NCBI GenBank assembly: GCA_029863245.1
Contig: JAOTVV010000018.1
Coordinates: 1 to 60,016 of the forward strand
DNA length: 60,016 bases
Source: Gemmatimonadota bacterium
GTDB taxonomy: Bacteria > Gemmatimonadota > Gemmatimonadetes > Gemmatimonadales > GWC2-71-9
Direction of reading: 5' to 3'
Both the position numbers and the translations under genes were made by a program. Positions 47,301 to 56,274 of the stretch are shown here, one piece after another (positions within the stretch are counted from its first letter, which is position 1; each line of letters opens with the position of its first letter). The notes under the pieces were generated by a model that saw only the letters and a program-made list of their open reading frames with translations, made no database searches and was not told the origin of the DNA.

Positions 47301-50056
47301 AGGCGGGGATCCGTCGCTGGCGTGATCAGGGATCGTATGAGCGGGCCCGCATGTCGATGGTCGATCCGGCGTCACCGGGGGAGCGATTGCGTGCGGCTGG
47401 TGAAAGCGCGCGGCGCATCGTGTCGATGGAGAAGCTGGTCGAGATGGCCCAGCCACTCTACGAGCTCGCCAAGGAAGCGCAGCGGCAAACGGGCGCGGCG
47501 CTGCCCCCGTCGGACGATCCCTATATCACGACCGCGGCGCTCCGGACTGTCCATGCGGCCCGGACGAAATACATGGTCACGTCGGGGATGATCGACTTGG
47601 CTGGCAACAAGGTTGGCCCGCCACTCCAGGACATCCGTGGGTTGGTGACGGGCCGCCATCTCGATTTCGGCATCTATCTGTGGGCCCGGCGAGCGATCAA
47701 GCTCTGGACGGATCCGCGTGGTCCGCGGAATCCGGGCCTGTCGCTCCAAGACGCACAGCAACTCGTTGGGGAGCTCGCGTCGCCCCAACTCGAGCTGGCG
47801 GCGAGTAAGGTGTACGACTGGAACGCGGGCGGGCTCAACTACGCTGCCCAGGCGTCACCGTTGTTCCGGGAGATTGTCGAGAAGGTGTTCGGCCGGGATC
47901 CGGGCGACTACATCCCGCTCCAGCGGTTCTTCGATGAGCTCGATGATCTGTGGGCTCGATCGGCGGGTCGCGCTGCTACGAGCCGCAGTCCGGTGAAACG
48001 CCTCAAGGGGTCAGGGCGTCGCATCAAGGATCCGTTCCCGCAGATGATTACGCAGATGGAGCAGCTTATCCGCGCGGCGCATCAACGGCTGATTCTCGAT
48101 CAGATCGTGAACCTCGCGCGGATCGAGGGCATGGGCCATCTGATCGAGGAAGTCTCGGTCGACCAGGTACCGGTTGCCGCGGCAACGATCCAGGAGCTGA
48201 TCGAGCGGATCAATCGCCAGATGTTCGCTGCGGATCCGACGGCGCCATTCGTCGAGATCGGGAAGGAAGGCGAGAGCGTCGACTTCAATTTGCTCGGCCA
48301 GACGCTCACGTTTTTTGCTCCCGCCCAGCGACCCAAGGGCGTCGATCCCGTGTTGCCGATCTGGACGGAAGAGGGTCGGGTCCGGTGGTATCGGGTCGAT
48401 GGCCGGCTCTACGATGCGTTGGGCACCCTGGACGTGTACCGGATTGGCGAGGTCGGTGGTCTGCCTATTGGCGAGTGGGCGCTCGGCAAGCCCGCGGCGG
48501 CCTTTCGGGCTGGGACCACGGGCCTCCGTGCGAGCTTCGGGCTCGTCTGGAATCCGTTGCGTGACTTCCAGACTATGTGGACCAATTCGGCATCGACGGC
48601 CAACGGCGTCAAGCTCTTCTGGTACTGGCTGCGCTCGATGGCTGACGCGGGCCTCAACCGGGTGGCGGGGCTCGATACGTCGCCCTGGCTCGATGCGTTC
48701 CTGTCGCTCGGCGGTGAGATGGCGCAACCGCTCGGTCAGGACATCCCCCATACGCGGCTGGCAGCGCGCCGGCTGTTCCAAGGTCGAGTGGTGCGAAGTC
48801 TCGATCCGCGCAACTGGTTCGAGTGGTACCGAGACATGATCCAATTTCCTGAGATGGCACCTCGAGTCGCTGAGCTCCGTGCGATCGCCGAAGACATCGG
48901 CTGGACGCCTGGCGAGCCGATGTCGCTCGATCAGTCACTCCAGCTTCTGCTGGGCGCGAAACAGGTGACGACGGACTTCACCGCAGCTGGCGAGTTCGGC
49001 CGCGTGATCAACCGGATGGTGCCGTTCCATAACGCCGCCATCCAGGGCCCGCGAGCCAACATCCGGGCGGGACGCCGCAACCCAATGAAGTTCGTGTGGC
49101 GTGGCTTCCAGCTCACCGCGGCGACCTTGGGTTTGTGGTGGCTCCACAAGGACGAAGACTGGTACCGCACGATGCCCTGGCGCGAGAAGTTCCTCCATTG
49201 GCATTTCCCGACCGAGTGGCCCGAGCCGACGCTCATCCGGATCCCGCGTGCGTTCGAGGTCGGTCTCGTCTTCTCGTCGCTGCCGGAAGCGTTCCTCGAT
49301 TCGTGGTACGTGCAGGATCCGGAAGGCGTGAAGCAATGGTTCAATATATTTCGCCAGTCGGCGACACCCAACGTGATGCCCGTGCTGATCGGCGAGGCGT
49401 TTGAGCAGCTGGCCAACGAGACCTTCTACTTCGACAGGCCGATCGTGCCGATGGGTGAGCTCCGGAAGCCGGCCGCGGAACAGTTCAACGAGTACACGAG
49501 TCGGGTGGCGATCGTGCTCGGCCGGACGTTCAACATCTCGCCACGCCGGATCGACCATGCAATCACGGGCGTCTTCGGCTACGTGGCGGCCGATCTCTTG
49601 GCCGTACTCGGTCTGGGCGCGCCTGGGCTCGATCGCGAGAAGGAAGCGGCCGACATCCCGGTATTCGGTCGGATCTTCCAGCGCGGCGGCGAAACGGGCA
49701 CGCGCCCGCTGCCGATCGAGCAGCTGTACGACCTGCTCGAGTTGGCCGAGCGGCGCCAAGCATCCGACGTTGAAACGGAGTCACTGATCGAACGGCAGCG
49801 CCGGCTGATGTTGACTGACGCCGCGAAAGCCGTGACGGCCCTCTCCTACGTGCGTCGGTTCACGCCAGAGGCTGACGCGCGCAAGGCACTGTTGGCCGAA
49901 GCGCTGGCGATCGCTACAGAGGCGGTCGAGAATGACGAGGCCGGCCTTGTGGCGCGGGAGAAATTTCAGGCGATGCGGAAGACGGCAGAGACACGAAAAG
50001 CTGTCGCGAAAGGGATAGAGCAACGAGCCCGCGCGGCCCGGACTGGAAGGCGGTAA
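44327..50056 (+). CDS. Giant internal/ejection protein with zinc-metallopeptidase motif and LPD38-like C-terminus (polyvalent protein)
   Basis: 1,909 residues from ATG 44327. Hydrophobic glycine-rich segments lie around 180-300, then a long charged, helical middle. H894-E-I-G-H898 within AAHEIGHATEKLVF is an HExxH motif, and E in YKREGFAEFW about 50 residues later is a likely third zinc ligand. Near the C-terminus NISPRRIDHAITGVFGYVAADLL matches the large-polyvalent-protein-associated domain type (LPD38). It probably leaves the capsid with DNA and acts in the host cell or envelope. The last gene before the membrane protein and endolysin. Confidence 0.8.
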   Translation: MPETPAQRLARLRAERAKRLLGRARMAGQVRRGAAPADVTVARTQRKLSKLLIPEPVTPQAGPVQRAPVSPEVQQLLQDQSSSEARERRQAERTARGLTGTTLGVSNVLLRGLGRDLGARTILQGAVKAADLIGKPLGLEAHPALRSVVEKANEQARLQKLGKPGFVPQLSSDMLGLMATMMLLPGASAPGQVARFGPRVRPLIAGGVGGRAIVGALEERLSGTVVSRVARRAAEDAARFGYLETAVAPIQEESLADAAARQRGGLVGGAVAGGGFQMLGEASALFLKRLFTHAMLRNARMGRIAGPQAVTQTPRRLPAPTGEPAPRPKPEAVTTTPAELQAAPKQALPSDATLTRQPPQVQGERSIEAIATDLTKASRAELLRLRRIGSGTDLAPRVENELQRRAGVAAQALTPELESLAQRTAQVWGVMGDAAGRQVVAAERRRLNLSPEEHEAVNVRIHELQTEKAVRDPEGAGAPVPEQAAARDPRLAKQSQEQLVERAVRAYAQLQRESVRAGQGIQPWTRFDPNIQDQRSGTIISQDARGAMGRAAQAEKRLAAAEAELRARGLTNDEISDLMELLEEEQLTREGFEVEVEGGVVSEPTMEPTPFMPERPDLELTGQQRQIQQGELLPPADHAQAAAEARELLRILDRRLAQAKGKRRQQLAERMLELYPIANAGEGISAEELRTRAIARPGGEAEPMEGQEELFSPIRGVERDAEAVTFVEQIRNDPAMEERVIAALQAARPRIPDNRMIYLLHGPTTGADPSPTWDRASALAAEYAARVQGKPLPDTGLETDPMFAARDPLMVKDGQMPIGYLLRGRTEPPADWRPGDSISRPQVMHLLGKITEAAGRAVPIRSGRVKGRRVAGFFRVGPEVIRTRQADDIATAAHEIGHATEKLVFGWSKGGPWKKPLASGGMQKELTKLGRQLYGNTKPNGGYKREGFAEFWRRWLEEDPTLQADAPLFSAWFDAEFLPEHPEIGLAGTEAKAGIRRWRDQGSYERARMSMVDPASPGERLRAAGESARRIVSMEKLVEMAQPLYELAKEAQRQTGAALPPSDDPYITTAALRTVHAARTKYMVTSGMIDLAGNKVGPPLQDIRGLVTGRHLDFGIYLWARRAIKLWTDPRGPRNPGLSLQDAQQLVGELASPQLELAASKVYDWNAGGLNYAAQASPLFREIVEKVFGRDPGDYIPLQRFFDELDDLWARSAGRAATSRSPVKRLKGSGRRIKDPFPQMITQMEQLIRAAHQRLILDQIVNLARIEGMGHLIEEVSVDQVPVAAATIQELIERINRQMFAADPTAPFVEIGKEGESVDFNLLGQTLTFFAPAQRPKGVDPVLPIWTEEGRVRWYRVDGRLYDALGTLDVYRIGEVGGLPIGEWALGKPAAAFRAGTTGLRASFGLVWNPLRDFQTMWTNSASTANGVKLFWYWLRSMADAGLNRVAGLDTSPWLDAFLSLGGEMAQPLGQDIPHTRLAARRLFQGRVVRSLDPRNWFEWYRDMIQFPEMAPRVAELRAIAEDIGWTPGEPMSLDQSLQLLLGAKQVTTDFTAAGEFGRVINRMVPFHNAAIQGPRANIRAGRRNPMKFVWRGFQLTAATLGLWWLHKDEDWYRTMPWREKFLHWHFPTEWPEPTLIRIPRAFEVGLVFSSLPEAFLDSWYVQDPEGVKQWFNIFRQSATPNVMPVLIGEAFEQLANETFYFDRPIVPMGELRKPAAEQFNEYTSRVAIVLGRTFNISPRRIDHAITGVFGYVAADLLAVLGLGAPGLDREKEAADIPVFGRIFQRGGETGTRPLPIEQLYDLLELAERRQASDVETESLIERQRRLMLTDAAKAVTALSYVRRFTPEADARKALLAEALAIATEAVENDEAGLVAREKFQAMRKTAETRKAVAKGIEQRARAARTGRR

Positions 50057-50059
50057 ACG

Positions 50060-50281
50060 ATGGAATTTGAACGGATCCTGATAGCCGTGGGCGTTGCGCT
50101 CGGCGTTGCGGTGAATCTCGTCGCCCTGTTCGCCCTGATCTGGAAGTTCGGCGTCTGGAGTGGGAAGATCACGACGTTGGTTGATGAGTTTGCCAAGAGT
50201 CACCGCGAGCATTATGCGACCGCTCACGAGCACGCGCAGCGGTTGTCGCATCTCGAGGGAGCCCGTGTTGAACCTCATTGA
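50060..50281 (+). CDS. Small membrane protein before the endolysin (holin-like or regulator)
   Basis: 73 residues from ATG 50060, complete copy. One strongly hydrophobic helix (ILIAVGVALGVAVNLVALFALIW) and a charged helical tail. Directly coupled to the amidase, which suggests a lysis role, although single-helix holins are less common. The 5'-truncated copy is at 1-163. Confidence 0.6.
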   Translation: MEFERILIAVGVALGVAVNLVALFALIWKFGVWSGKITTLVDEFAKSHREHYATAHEHAQRLSHLEGARVEPH

Positions 50282-50798
50282 CATCCCGAACGCGAACCAC
50301 GGCGCCCAGCGGGGTCCGGGGGAGATCGACCTGCTCGTGATTCACGGGCATGGCGAGTGGGTGGTAGATCTGAACAACGACGGCGGGCTAGGTCGTGGCC
50401 GGATCTGGCACTGTACGGATTGGCTGCGCGCGATCGGCCTCTCGGTCCATGCGTGGTGTCTGCCGGACGGCCGGATCGTGCGGGAAGTCGATAGCTGGCG
50501 GAAGGCGTTCCATGCGCGCGCGTTCAATCGGCGCTCGATCGGCATGGAGTTTGCGGTCCCTGGAGTCTGGACCTATGACAAACTACAGCGGGCGTGGAGG
50601 ACGGGGCACCCGGCCCAGCTCTACACCGATCTCCAGCTCGAGGCGGGAGTCGAGTGGTTTCGTGCGCGTGCCGTGGAGCACGACATTCCGCGAGCGGCTG
50701 CGTCGGTTCGGACTCATCGGCAGCTCGATCCTGGTCGCAAGACGGATCCCGGCATCCAGTTCCCACTCGAATCCTTCGTAGCCGAGTTCACCCGTTAG
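50265..50798 (+). CDS. N-acetylmuramoyl-L-alanine amidase endolysin (second copy)
   Basis: Identical to the gene at 147-680; here the upstream membrane-protein gene is complete. Zinc ligands H27, H151, D161 and K159 as described there. Confidence 0.9.
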   Translation: MLNLIDIPNANHGAQRGPGEIDLLVIHGHGEWVVDLNNDGGLGRGRIWHCTDWLRAIGLSVHAWCLPDGRIVREVDSWRKAFHARAFNRRSIGMEFAVPGVWTYDKLQRAWRTGHPAQLYTDLQLEAGVEWFRARAVEHDIPRAAASVRTHRQLDPGRKTDPGIQFPLESFVAEFTR

Positions 50799-51055
50799 CG
50801 ACGATGGTGCACGAGCCTCGTCGCGAGCGCGAGCACCTGGAGTAAGTCGGCGGCGGTCGGTTCCCCACCACAGAAATGCGATCCCTGGGCCCGGAGGTAC
50901 GTGACGACGGCCTGCCGTAGCCGTTCGATCTCGGTTGGCCCCCGATCTACCTTGTTGCCATCGAGAAAGTCGGCGGGCTTGTCCCGCTTCCCGTAAGCGT
51001 ATTCGCGCCACGCATCCCGATGACGTTGCATTTGCACCAAGTCGGTGTCACTCAT
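50795..51055 (-). CDS. Hypothetical protein (copy of 677-937)
   Basis: Second copy of the 86-residue gene; convergent with the endolysin with overlapping stops. Confidence 0.7.
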   Translation of the reverse strand: MSDTDLVQMQRHRDAWREYAYGKRDKPADFLDGNKVDRGPTEIERLRQAVVTYLRAQGSHFCGGEPTAADLLQVLALATRLVHHRR

Positions 51056-51318
51056 CGGTCGTCGCCTCGCTGCACTGTGATCCCGCAGGTCGTATGCAGC
51101 ACCCGGATCGTCACCGACACGCCGAATGACTGCCGGCACGAGCGGCAGATGGTCTCGAAGTTCCGCTCGAGCAGCTGCTCGTTGGTCAGCGTCGGTCGTT
51201 CCTCGTAGGCCCCGCAGTAGGGACACACGATGTCGGTCTCATCGTCCAGGTCGAACGCCAGCGTCTTGCCGGCAGCGATGCGCTCACGGCGCGCTATGCG
51301 GTACTGGTCGCGGTTCAT
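51052..51318 (-). CDS. Zinc-ribbon protein (copy of 934-1200)
   Basis: Second copy of the 88-residue CPYC/CRSC protein; ATGA overlaps on both sides. Confidence 0.75.
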   Translation of the reverse strand: MNRDQYRIARRERIAAGKTLAFDLDDETDIVCPYCGAYEERPTLTNEQLLERNFETICRSCRQSFGVSVTIRVLHTTCGITVQRGDDR

Positions 51319-51785
51319 CGCAGAATCTCCGTTGCTCTCACGGTCAGGTAAATTTCGCAGCGCTCAGGCTCGCCGTACACCTTCATAACCCACTGTTCGA
51401 CAATTTGAGCGTCGTTCGCATAGACGACGCCTTGCAGCGCATCCTCCACGGCGCGCCAGAGTTTCGAGGCGTCGGGCTGTACGGCTGGATACCGGGGCGC
51501 GCTCGGCCGAAGTCCGCGCTTGCCGAAGTGCCCTTTGGGGCGGGCCAAGTAGAACATCGCCCTGGCTTGTATCGGGTCGCGGATCAGCGGCCGGCCAGCC
51601 ATCAGCTCGGCGGCTTCCGCTCGGACCTGTGCTTGCCACGGCTTTGCCTTGCTTGAGGCGTCGGTGACGGACACGTGGATCTTCCCGCCCTTGCCGCGGA
51701 TCGGGAATCCGCGCTTCGAGCCAGCCGGCACCGGCCGGCCGTACACCTTGAGCTGTATCGTCGTGTCCGTCATGTGGGCGGTCAC
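51315..51785 (-). CDS. rusA-like: RusA-family resolvase (copy of 1197-1667)
   Basis: Second copy of the RusA-like gene with candidate catalytic D105, D115 and D125. Confidence 0.9.
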   Translation of the reverse strand: MTAHMTDTTIQLKVYGRPVPAGSKRGFPIRGKGGKIHVSVTDASSKAKPWQAQVRAEAAELMAGRPLIRDPIQARAMFYLARPKGHFGKRGLRPSAPRYPAVQPDASKLWRAVEDALQGVVYANDAQIVEQWVMKVYGEPERCEIYLTVRATEILR

Positions 51786-52174
51786 GGATACCTCTCCCGC
51801 TCGCCGTCTTCCTCGCGCGGCAGCTCGAGCTCGGGCTCGGCCTCGGGCTCAGGGTCGGTCGTTTGGAGCAGCCTGGTGCGCTCGCGGAACTGTTGGTCAG
51901 CCAGCTCAACGCCTGGCGCACACTCCGCGCAGGCGGTCGCGTACCACCACGGGTCCGCGTCACCCCGGCGCTCAGCGAGCACCCAGAAGTAGCGCGGCCG
52001 CGGCCCCTCGAACCACTTGCCGCACGCCAGGCACTTGAGCCGCGCGGGGCGCGGATCGAGCTCGGCTAGGGGTCCGAGAGCTTCGCTGGGCGGGCTTCCA
52101 CGTGCTGCGCCAGGTGGGCTTCCACGTCGGCTCGAATCGTCCTGCGGAGCTCCGGGAGGAACGCCCCCGTCCAT
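51782..52174 (-). CDS. Zinc-ribbon protein, start uncertain (copy of 1664-2056)
   Basis: Second copy; the same CCCC-TAG junction is seen in the upstream gene, so the frame break is not a one-off in a single pass. Confidence 0.6.
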   Translation of the reverse strand: MDGGVPPGAPQDDSSRRGSPPGAARGSPPSEALGPLAELDPRPARLKCLACGKWFEGPRPRYFWVLAERRGDADPWWYATACAECAPGVELADQQFRERTRLLQTTDPEPEAEPELELPREEDGERERYP

Positions 52175-52377
52175 TCCGCCTCCACTTTCTCCACGATCCT
52201 GTGGACCGACTCCTCCACCACCTTCGCCAGCTGCATCCGGGTCTCGTGGTGGAGGTAGTCCCGGAGCCGGTCGATCAACAGCTCGGACTTCTCGATCCGC
52301 TCGAGCAGCATCGGGATCAGGTCGTTCATTACCAGCTCCAGCTGCTCGTGGTCCGTCATGGGTTCGTGCGCGGTCAT
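52066..52377 (-). CDS. Helical hypothetical protein (copy of 1948-2259)
   Basis: Second copy of the 103-residue helical protein. Confidence 0.65.
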   Translation of the reverse strand: MTAHEPMTDHEQLELVMNDLIPMLLERIEKSELLIDRLRDYLHHETRMQLAKVVEESVHRIVEKVEAEWTGAFLPELRRTIRADVEAHLAQHVEARPAKLSDP

Positions 52378-53315
52378 TCGGCATCCTCCGCTCCTGTTGG
52401 GATGTAGCCGTGCTCGGCCAGGCGGGCGAGGATCTTATCCACGGCCTTCCGTTTCTTGGTGCCGGCTGCGGCCAGCTTCTCGACGGTCCCGCCTCCCTCT
52501 TTGCGTTTGAAGATGTGTTCGAGCTCATGGTACTCGCGGCCATCCTGCTGGTTGTGGTCCGCGTGGTGGAAGGCCCCCTCGACGGCCAGCAGGCAGTCTT
52601 CCAGCCCGTAAATCTGGAGGTAGCGCCTGAGTCGGGTCTTCCGGTCTTCCGTGAGCACAACCCGCTTGCCGTTCTTCTTGGCACGCCAGGACCAGAAGGC
52701 GAAGACGGTGCGGGCTTCCCACAGCAGCCGGTGGCGATCGAACACGTCGGGCTCGAGGTCGTGCAGGGTCTCATTCACCCACTGGGCGGTCTCTTTGGCT
52801 GGCACGAGCGCTGTTCCGTTCGCAGAACGGGACAAACTCTCACCCTTTTTAGTAGGTGGAGATCCTAACTGGGAATCCTTCTTACTTACTGCATCTGCTT
52901 CTACATCTGCTTCTGCTTCTACCGTGACATCGTTACGTGTCACGCTTGGTTGTGACATGTCACGCTGCTGGCGACGAAAGCGGCTCTGCCGCTGGGCGTT
53001 CATAATCTGTTTGCGGGACCGCATCTCTCGGTATTTCTCGTAGTTGAGTAGGAGCCAGCCACCCTCGACCTTCTCGACGCGCCGGCCGCCGTAGCTCTGG
53101 TCTTTGCTGTCGATGTCGGGGGCCACAAGGATCTCGAGCGCGCGCTTGCACTCCTCGAGATTGACACGGGCCCGGTGGGCCAGGCCGGCCGTCGATGCCT
53201 CGACAATGCCGTACTCGTTGGCCATCGCAAGCATCGTAATCCAGACGATCCGGGTGCCGATGTCTTCCATCCAGACGGACGAATCGAGGATCGAGCCGAA
53301 CAGCTTCACATACAT
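52374..53315 (-). CDS. Replication initiator (copy of 2256-3197)
   Basis: Second copy of the O/DnaD-like initiator; the internal palindromes are repeated at 52923-52963. Confidence 0.75.
   Translation of the reverse strand: MYVKLFGSILDSSVWMEDIGTRIVWITMLAMANEYGIVEASTAGLAHRARVNLEECKRALEILVAPDIDSKDQSYGGRRVEKVEGGWLLLNYEKYREMRSRKQIMNAQRQSRFRRQQRDMSQPSVTRNDVTVEAEADVEADAVSKKDSQLGSPPTKKGESLSRSANGTALVPAKETAQWVNETLHDLEPDVFDRHRLLWEARTVFAFWSWRAKKNGKRVVLTEDRKTRLRRYLQIYGLEDCLLAVEGAFHHADHNQQDGREYHELEHIFKRKEGGGTVEKLAAAGTKKRKAVDKILARLAEHGYIPTGAEDAE
52833..52964. other. Candidate origin (copy of 2715-2846)
   Basis: Same AT-richer stretch, hexamer repeats and GTGACATGTCAC palindrome as in the first copy. Confidence 0.4.
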
Positions 53316-53339
53316 TTGCGGCCTCGTAGCGGTGAAGGC

Positions 53340-53373
53340 GGGGACCGTGACAATGCGTTACTGTCACGGCCCC
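53340..53373. promoter_or_regulatory. Inverted repeat upstream of the initiator gene (copy of 3222-3255)
   Basis: CCGTGACA and TGTCACGG arms around nine bases, with the GGGG/CCCC extension, as in the first copy. Confidence 0.5.
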
Positions 53374-53383
53374 GTCAAGAGTC

Positions 53384-54205
53384 CTACTGGTTCGCCTTCG
53401 CCTCCTCGAGCTTGAGTTTCAGCTCGTCCTGCCGGATCCTGGTTTCTTCATCGATCTTGGCCTCGAGCTCCTCCGCGTCTTCGCCCTCGATCGGCCGTGA
53501 AATCTTGCCCGCTTCGGCTCGGTTGTCGATCTCGACCAGATCAGCCAGACCGGGGATCTCGGTCACAGGTAAGCGCTTGTCGGCGAGGTATTTAATCGCC
53601 GATTTCAGGCCCATCCGATCGTACCAGTCCCGCCACGGGATGCCGTCTTTCATCGCCGAGCTGGCGCGGATCCGGTCCACCTCGGTCCGGTTCATTACGT
53701 GGAACACCGGGACCGGGGCGTTCCGGAGCCACGCGATCGCGTAGAAGTACAGGATCTCCTTGGGGCTCGACCGGTCGATCGAGTAGTCCGGCTTGTGGTG
53801 AATGGCCATTGTGCTGCCTTCCTGCACGTCGAACTCGTCTTCGGGGAAGACGGTCTTGGCGTCCAGCATCAGCACGAGCTGGGACCGGTAGCCGAGTGTG
53901 ATGAACCCGCGGTAGTCCGGGATCATCTGACAGCGCCGCTTGTAGGGCACCAGGTGGGCCTCGCGGCCCAGCATGAGCCCGAGCCGGGCGGCATCGTAGA
54001 CGGCATTGAGCACGCTGTTGGGGCTGCACTCGCCCAGGTCGTCATTCCGCGCGACCTCGAATTGGGCGATCCGGACCAGCTGGGCGCCCGTGATCCCCGC
54101 CGTGCCCGGAATGATCTCGTCCAGTCGGGCCGCCCGCTTGTTGAGCATCTGGACGGCGGTGAAGTCTTTGCCGTCGATGGTGACGGTCGCAAGGGCTTTA
54201 CCCAT
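53384..54205 (-). CDS. recT: RecT-family annealase (copy of 3266-4087)
   Basis: Second copy; the start overlaps the exonuclease stop by 8 bases. Confidence 0.92.
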   Translation of the reverse strand: MGKALATVTIDGKDFTAVQMLNKRAARLDEIIPGTAGITGAQLVRIAQFEVARNDDLGECSPNSVLNAVYDAARLGLMLGREAHLVPYKRRCQMIPDYRGFITLGYRSQLVLMLDAKTVFPEDEFDVQEGSTMAIHHKPDYSIDRSSPKEILYFYAIAWLRNAPVPVFHVMNRTEVDRIRASSAMKDGIPWRDWYDRMGLKSAIKYLADKRLPVTEIPGLADLVEIDNRAEAGKISRPIEGEDAEELEAKIDEETRIRQDELKLKLEEAKANQ

Positions 54206-55274
54206 GAGTCGGCTCCTGGTCGCTGATATGATAGACCCGCAGATCCTTGTACCGGCTGGGGTTCTTCCGGAACGCCTCGAGATCGGCGCGCAGCTCACCG
54301 GCCCGCACGTCAGCCTGAATCAGCGCAACGGCTTGGTCTTCTCCCATCCACGTTTGAAGCAGCTGCATGAGCCACGCCTGCACCCGCAGCGGATCGAGCA
54401 GGCCCGCGCCGAGTAGGCGCTTGGGGTCGATCGCACCCTGGCGCTCCCGCTCTTTGAAGTAGACCCGGGCGCCGGCGCCCTCGAATTGGCCCAGGTGGCC
54501 GCACTCGTCCCGCAGCGCTTGGCGCGCCTCCTCGTACAGCTCGTCGGCCTCCTGCTTGAGCGCTTTCATGTCCTGGAGCTTCTCGATGATGGCCCGCCAG
54601 CTCGGGTCCGTCCGGGGCTCGACCTCGCCCTCGACTTCGGGTAGGTCGATCGTCCATTCCGGGTCGCGTGGCTTGGGTGGCTGCTGGGGTACGACGTGGT
54701 TGTACCAGAAGTGCTCGCACACCTCGACGACCTGTTGCTGGATCGCCGGCTCGATCACGACGGTTGGCGTGACGAATTGCCACGAGTCCGGCTGGAGGAC
54801 AGCAAACGTGACCCAACGGTGCTTGCACAGCGTTCCGTAGTGGATGCCCTGGAGCTGGTTGTGTTCTGGGAGGCCGCGATCGACCACCTTCTTGAAGACG
54901 CCGCGCATCATGGTCTTCGCCTCGAAGACGCCGCGCTCGTCCGTGACCTCCTTCACGTCGTCGCGGGCCATTACCAGCGAGTCCGGGTGGCCGATCATCC
55001 ATTTGTGCTCCGGATGGCGGCGGAACCGGGCGGGCTGGAGGCGCCGGCCAGAGCGCAGCTTGTAGAGCTGGCGGATCACAGGCTCGAGGAACCGGCCGCG
55101 CTCCTGGACGGGGGTGGGGGCTTCGTCAGGCTCGACTTCTCCCGTCTTCTCGAGGTACACATCGAGCGCATTTCGGTACGGATCGACGCCCACGATGGCG
55201 CCGACATCCGAGCCACCTATTCCGGTCAGTCGCCGTCGGTGGAACTCGGCTCGGCTGCTCTTTGGGGTGTGCAT
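54198..55274 (-). CDS. YqaJ-type exonuclease (copy of 4080-5156)
   Basis: Second copy of the viral recombinase with GIGGSDVGAI signature and E-A-K active site. Confidence 0.92.
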   Translation of the reverse strand: MHTPKSSRAEFHRRRLTGIGGSDVGAIVGVDPYRNALDVYLEKTGEVEPDEAPTPVQERGRFLEPVIRQLYKLRSGRRLQPARFRRHPEHKWMIGHPDSLVMARDDVKEVTDERGVFEAKTMMRGVFKKVVDRGLPEHNQLQGIHYGTLCKHRWVTFAVLQPDSWQFVTPTVVIEPAIQQQVVEVCEHFWYNHVVPQQPPKPRDPEWTIDLPEVEGEVEPRTDPSWRAIIEKLQDMKALKQEADELYEEARQALRDECGHLGQFEGAGARVYFKERERQGAIDPKRLLGAGLLDPLRVQAWLMQLLQTWMGEDQAVALIQADVRAGELRADLEAFRKNPSRYKDLRVYHISDQEPTHG

Positions 55275-55391
55275 CTTGCCTCTCCTTCGGTCAGGGTCTA
55301 AATTGTCCTCTTCGGAGGGTTGTGAACGCTGCTCACGTAGTACGCGCGCGTCCAGTCACCTCACGCAAGGTTCTGCGGCCAACCGTGTGGG

Positions 55392-55817
55392 TTAGCGCTC
55401 CGACTGGGCGCGCGCTCCTCCCCTCTCGGCCTCGAGCTCCACGGCCACGATCTCAAACCACCAGACCAACAGCGTCACGGTCCACTCGTTGTCGTTGGCC
55501 AGGATCATGAGCTCTGGGCGGGCCGGCCAGTCGATCGGCAGCCAGGTCCAGGCCCCACCATGATCGTCCAGGCGGGCGACAAACCAGTAGTCGACTGCCC
55601 GGCTCGATTCGATCCCGTATCGGCCGAGATGGTGCCGCACGTGGTTCGCAGACGCCGGCACGATCAGGAACGCATAGTGGCTGGCGTCGCCTGGCTCGAG
55701 CTTGACGACCGCGGGCTCGCCGCGGGCCAGCACACGGACCAACTCGCGCAGCTCGATGTTGATGGGTTCGGGGTTCATCTGCTTCCCCGTGTGGTACAGC
55801 AGGTCTGCGTGCATCAT
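55392..55817 (-). CDS. Hypothetical protein (copy of 5274-5699)
   Basis: Second copy of the tryptophan-rich 141-residue protein. Confidence 0.7.
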   Translation of the reverse strand: MMHADLLYHTGKQMNPEPINIELRELVRVLARGEPAVVKLEPGDASHYAFLIVPASANHVRHHLGRYGIESSRAVDYWFVARLDDHGGAWTWLPIDWPARPELMILANDNEWTVTLLVWWFEIVAVELEAERGGARAQSER

Positions 55818-56107
55818 CGCAACACCTCGTCCAGTTTGGATTGGATGGATCGCGAGTAGTCGACGATCCGGCGCACCACCGCGGCCGGTACGGGTCGGTG
55901 GCCGTTCTCCCAGCCGTGCCAGCTCCGGAGGCAGACGCCGGCCCAGGCGGCCGCGCGCGCCTGGGTCCAGCCGCTCACTTGCTGGTTGTTACGGGCGCGG
56001 AACTCGCCGGCCTGGGCAAGCCGCCACGCCTCGAGCTCTGGGCCGCTGAGCGCGCCGCGGCCGAAGTCACGGCTCTGGATGAGCCGGCGAATGGCGGGGG
56101 TACTCAT
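55814..56107 (-). CDS. XRE-like HTH protein (copy of 5696-5989)
   Basis: Second copy of the 97-residue helix-turn-helix protein. Confidence 0.75.
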   Translation of the reverse strand: MSTPAIRRLIQSRDFGRGALSGPELEAWRLAQAGEFRARNNQQVSGWTQARAAAWAGVCLRSWHGWENGHRPVPAAVVRRIVDYSRSIQSKLDEVLR

Positions 56108-56274
56108 TGCGCCTTCCCGTTGCCACGCCGGCCGGTCGATACGGCGCGGACGCGCTCGAGGACGCGGTTGATCGTCTTCTGCACGCATTCGAGGTTCCGG
56201 CAATAGGCCAGGTCGTTGACGTGCCCCCATATCTGGTCGCTGCCGCACACGACGCACTTCTCGGTGGTCGTCAT
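56104..56274 (-). CDS. Small zinc-ribbon protein (copy of 5986-6156)
   Basis: Second copy of the 56-residue CVVC/CRNLEC protein. Confidence 0.75.
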   Translation of the reverse strand: MTTTEKCVVCGSDQIWGHVNDLAYCRNLECVQKTINRVLERVRAVSTGRRGNGKAQ

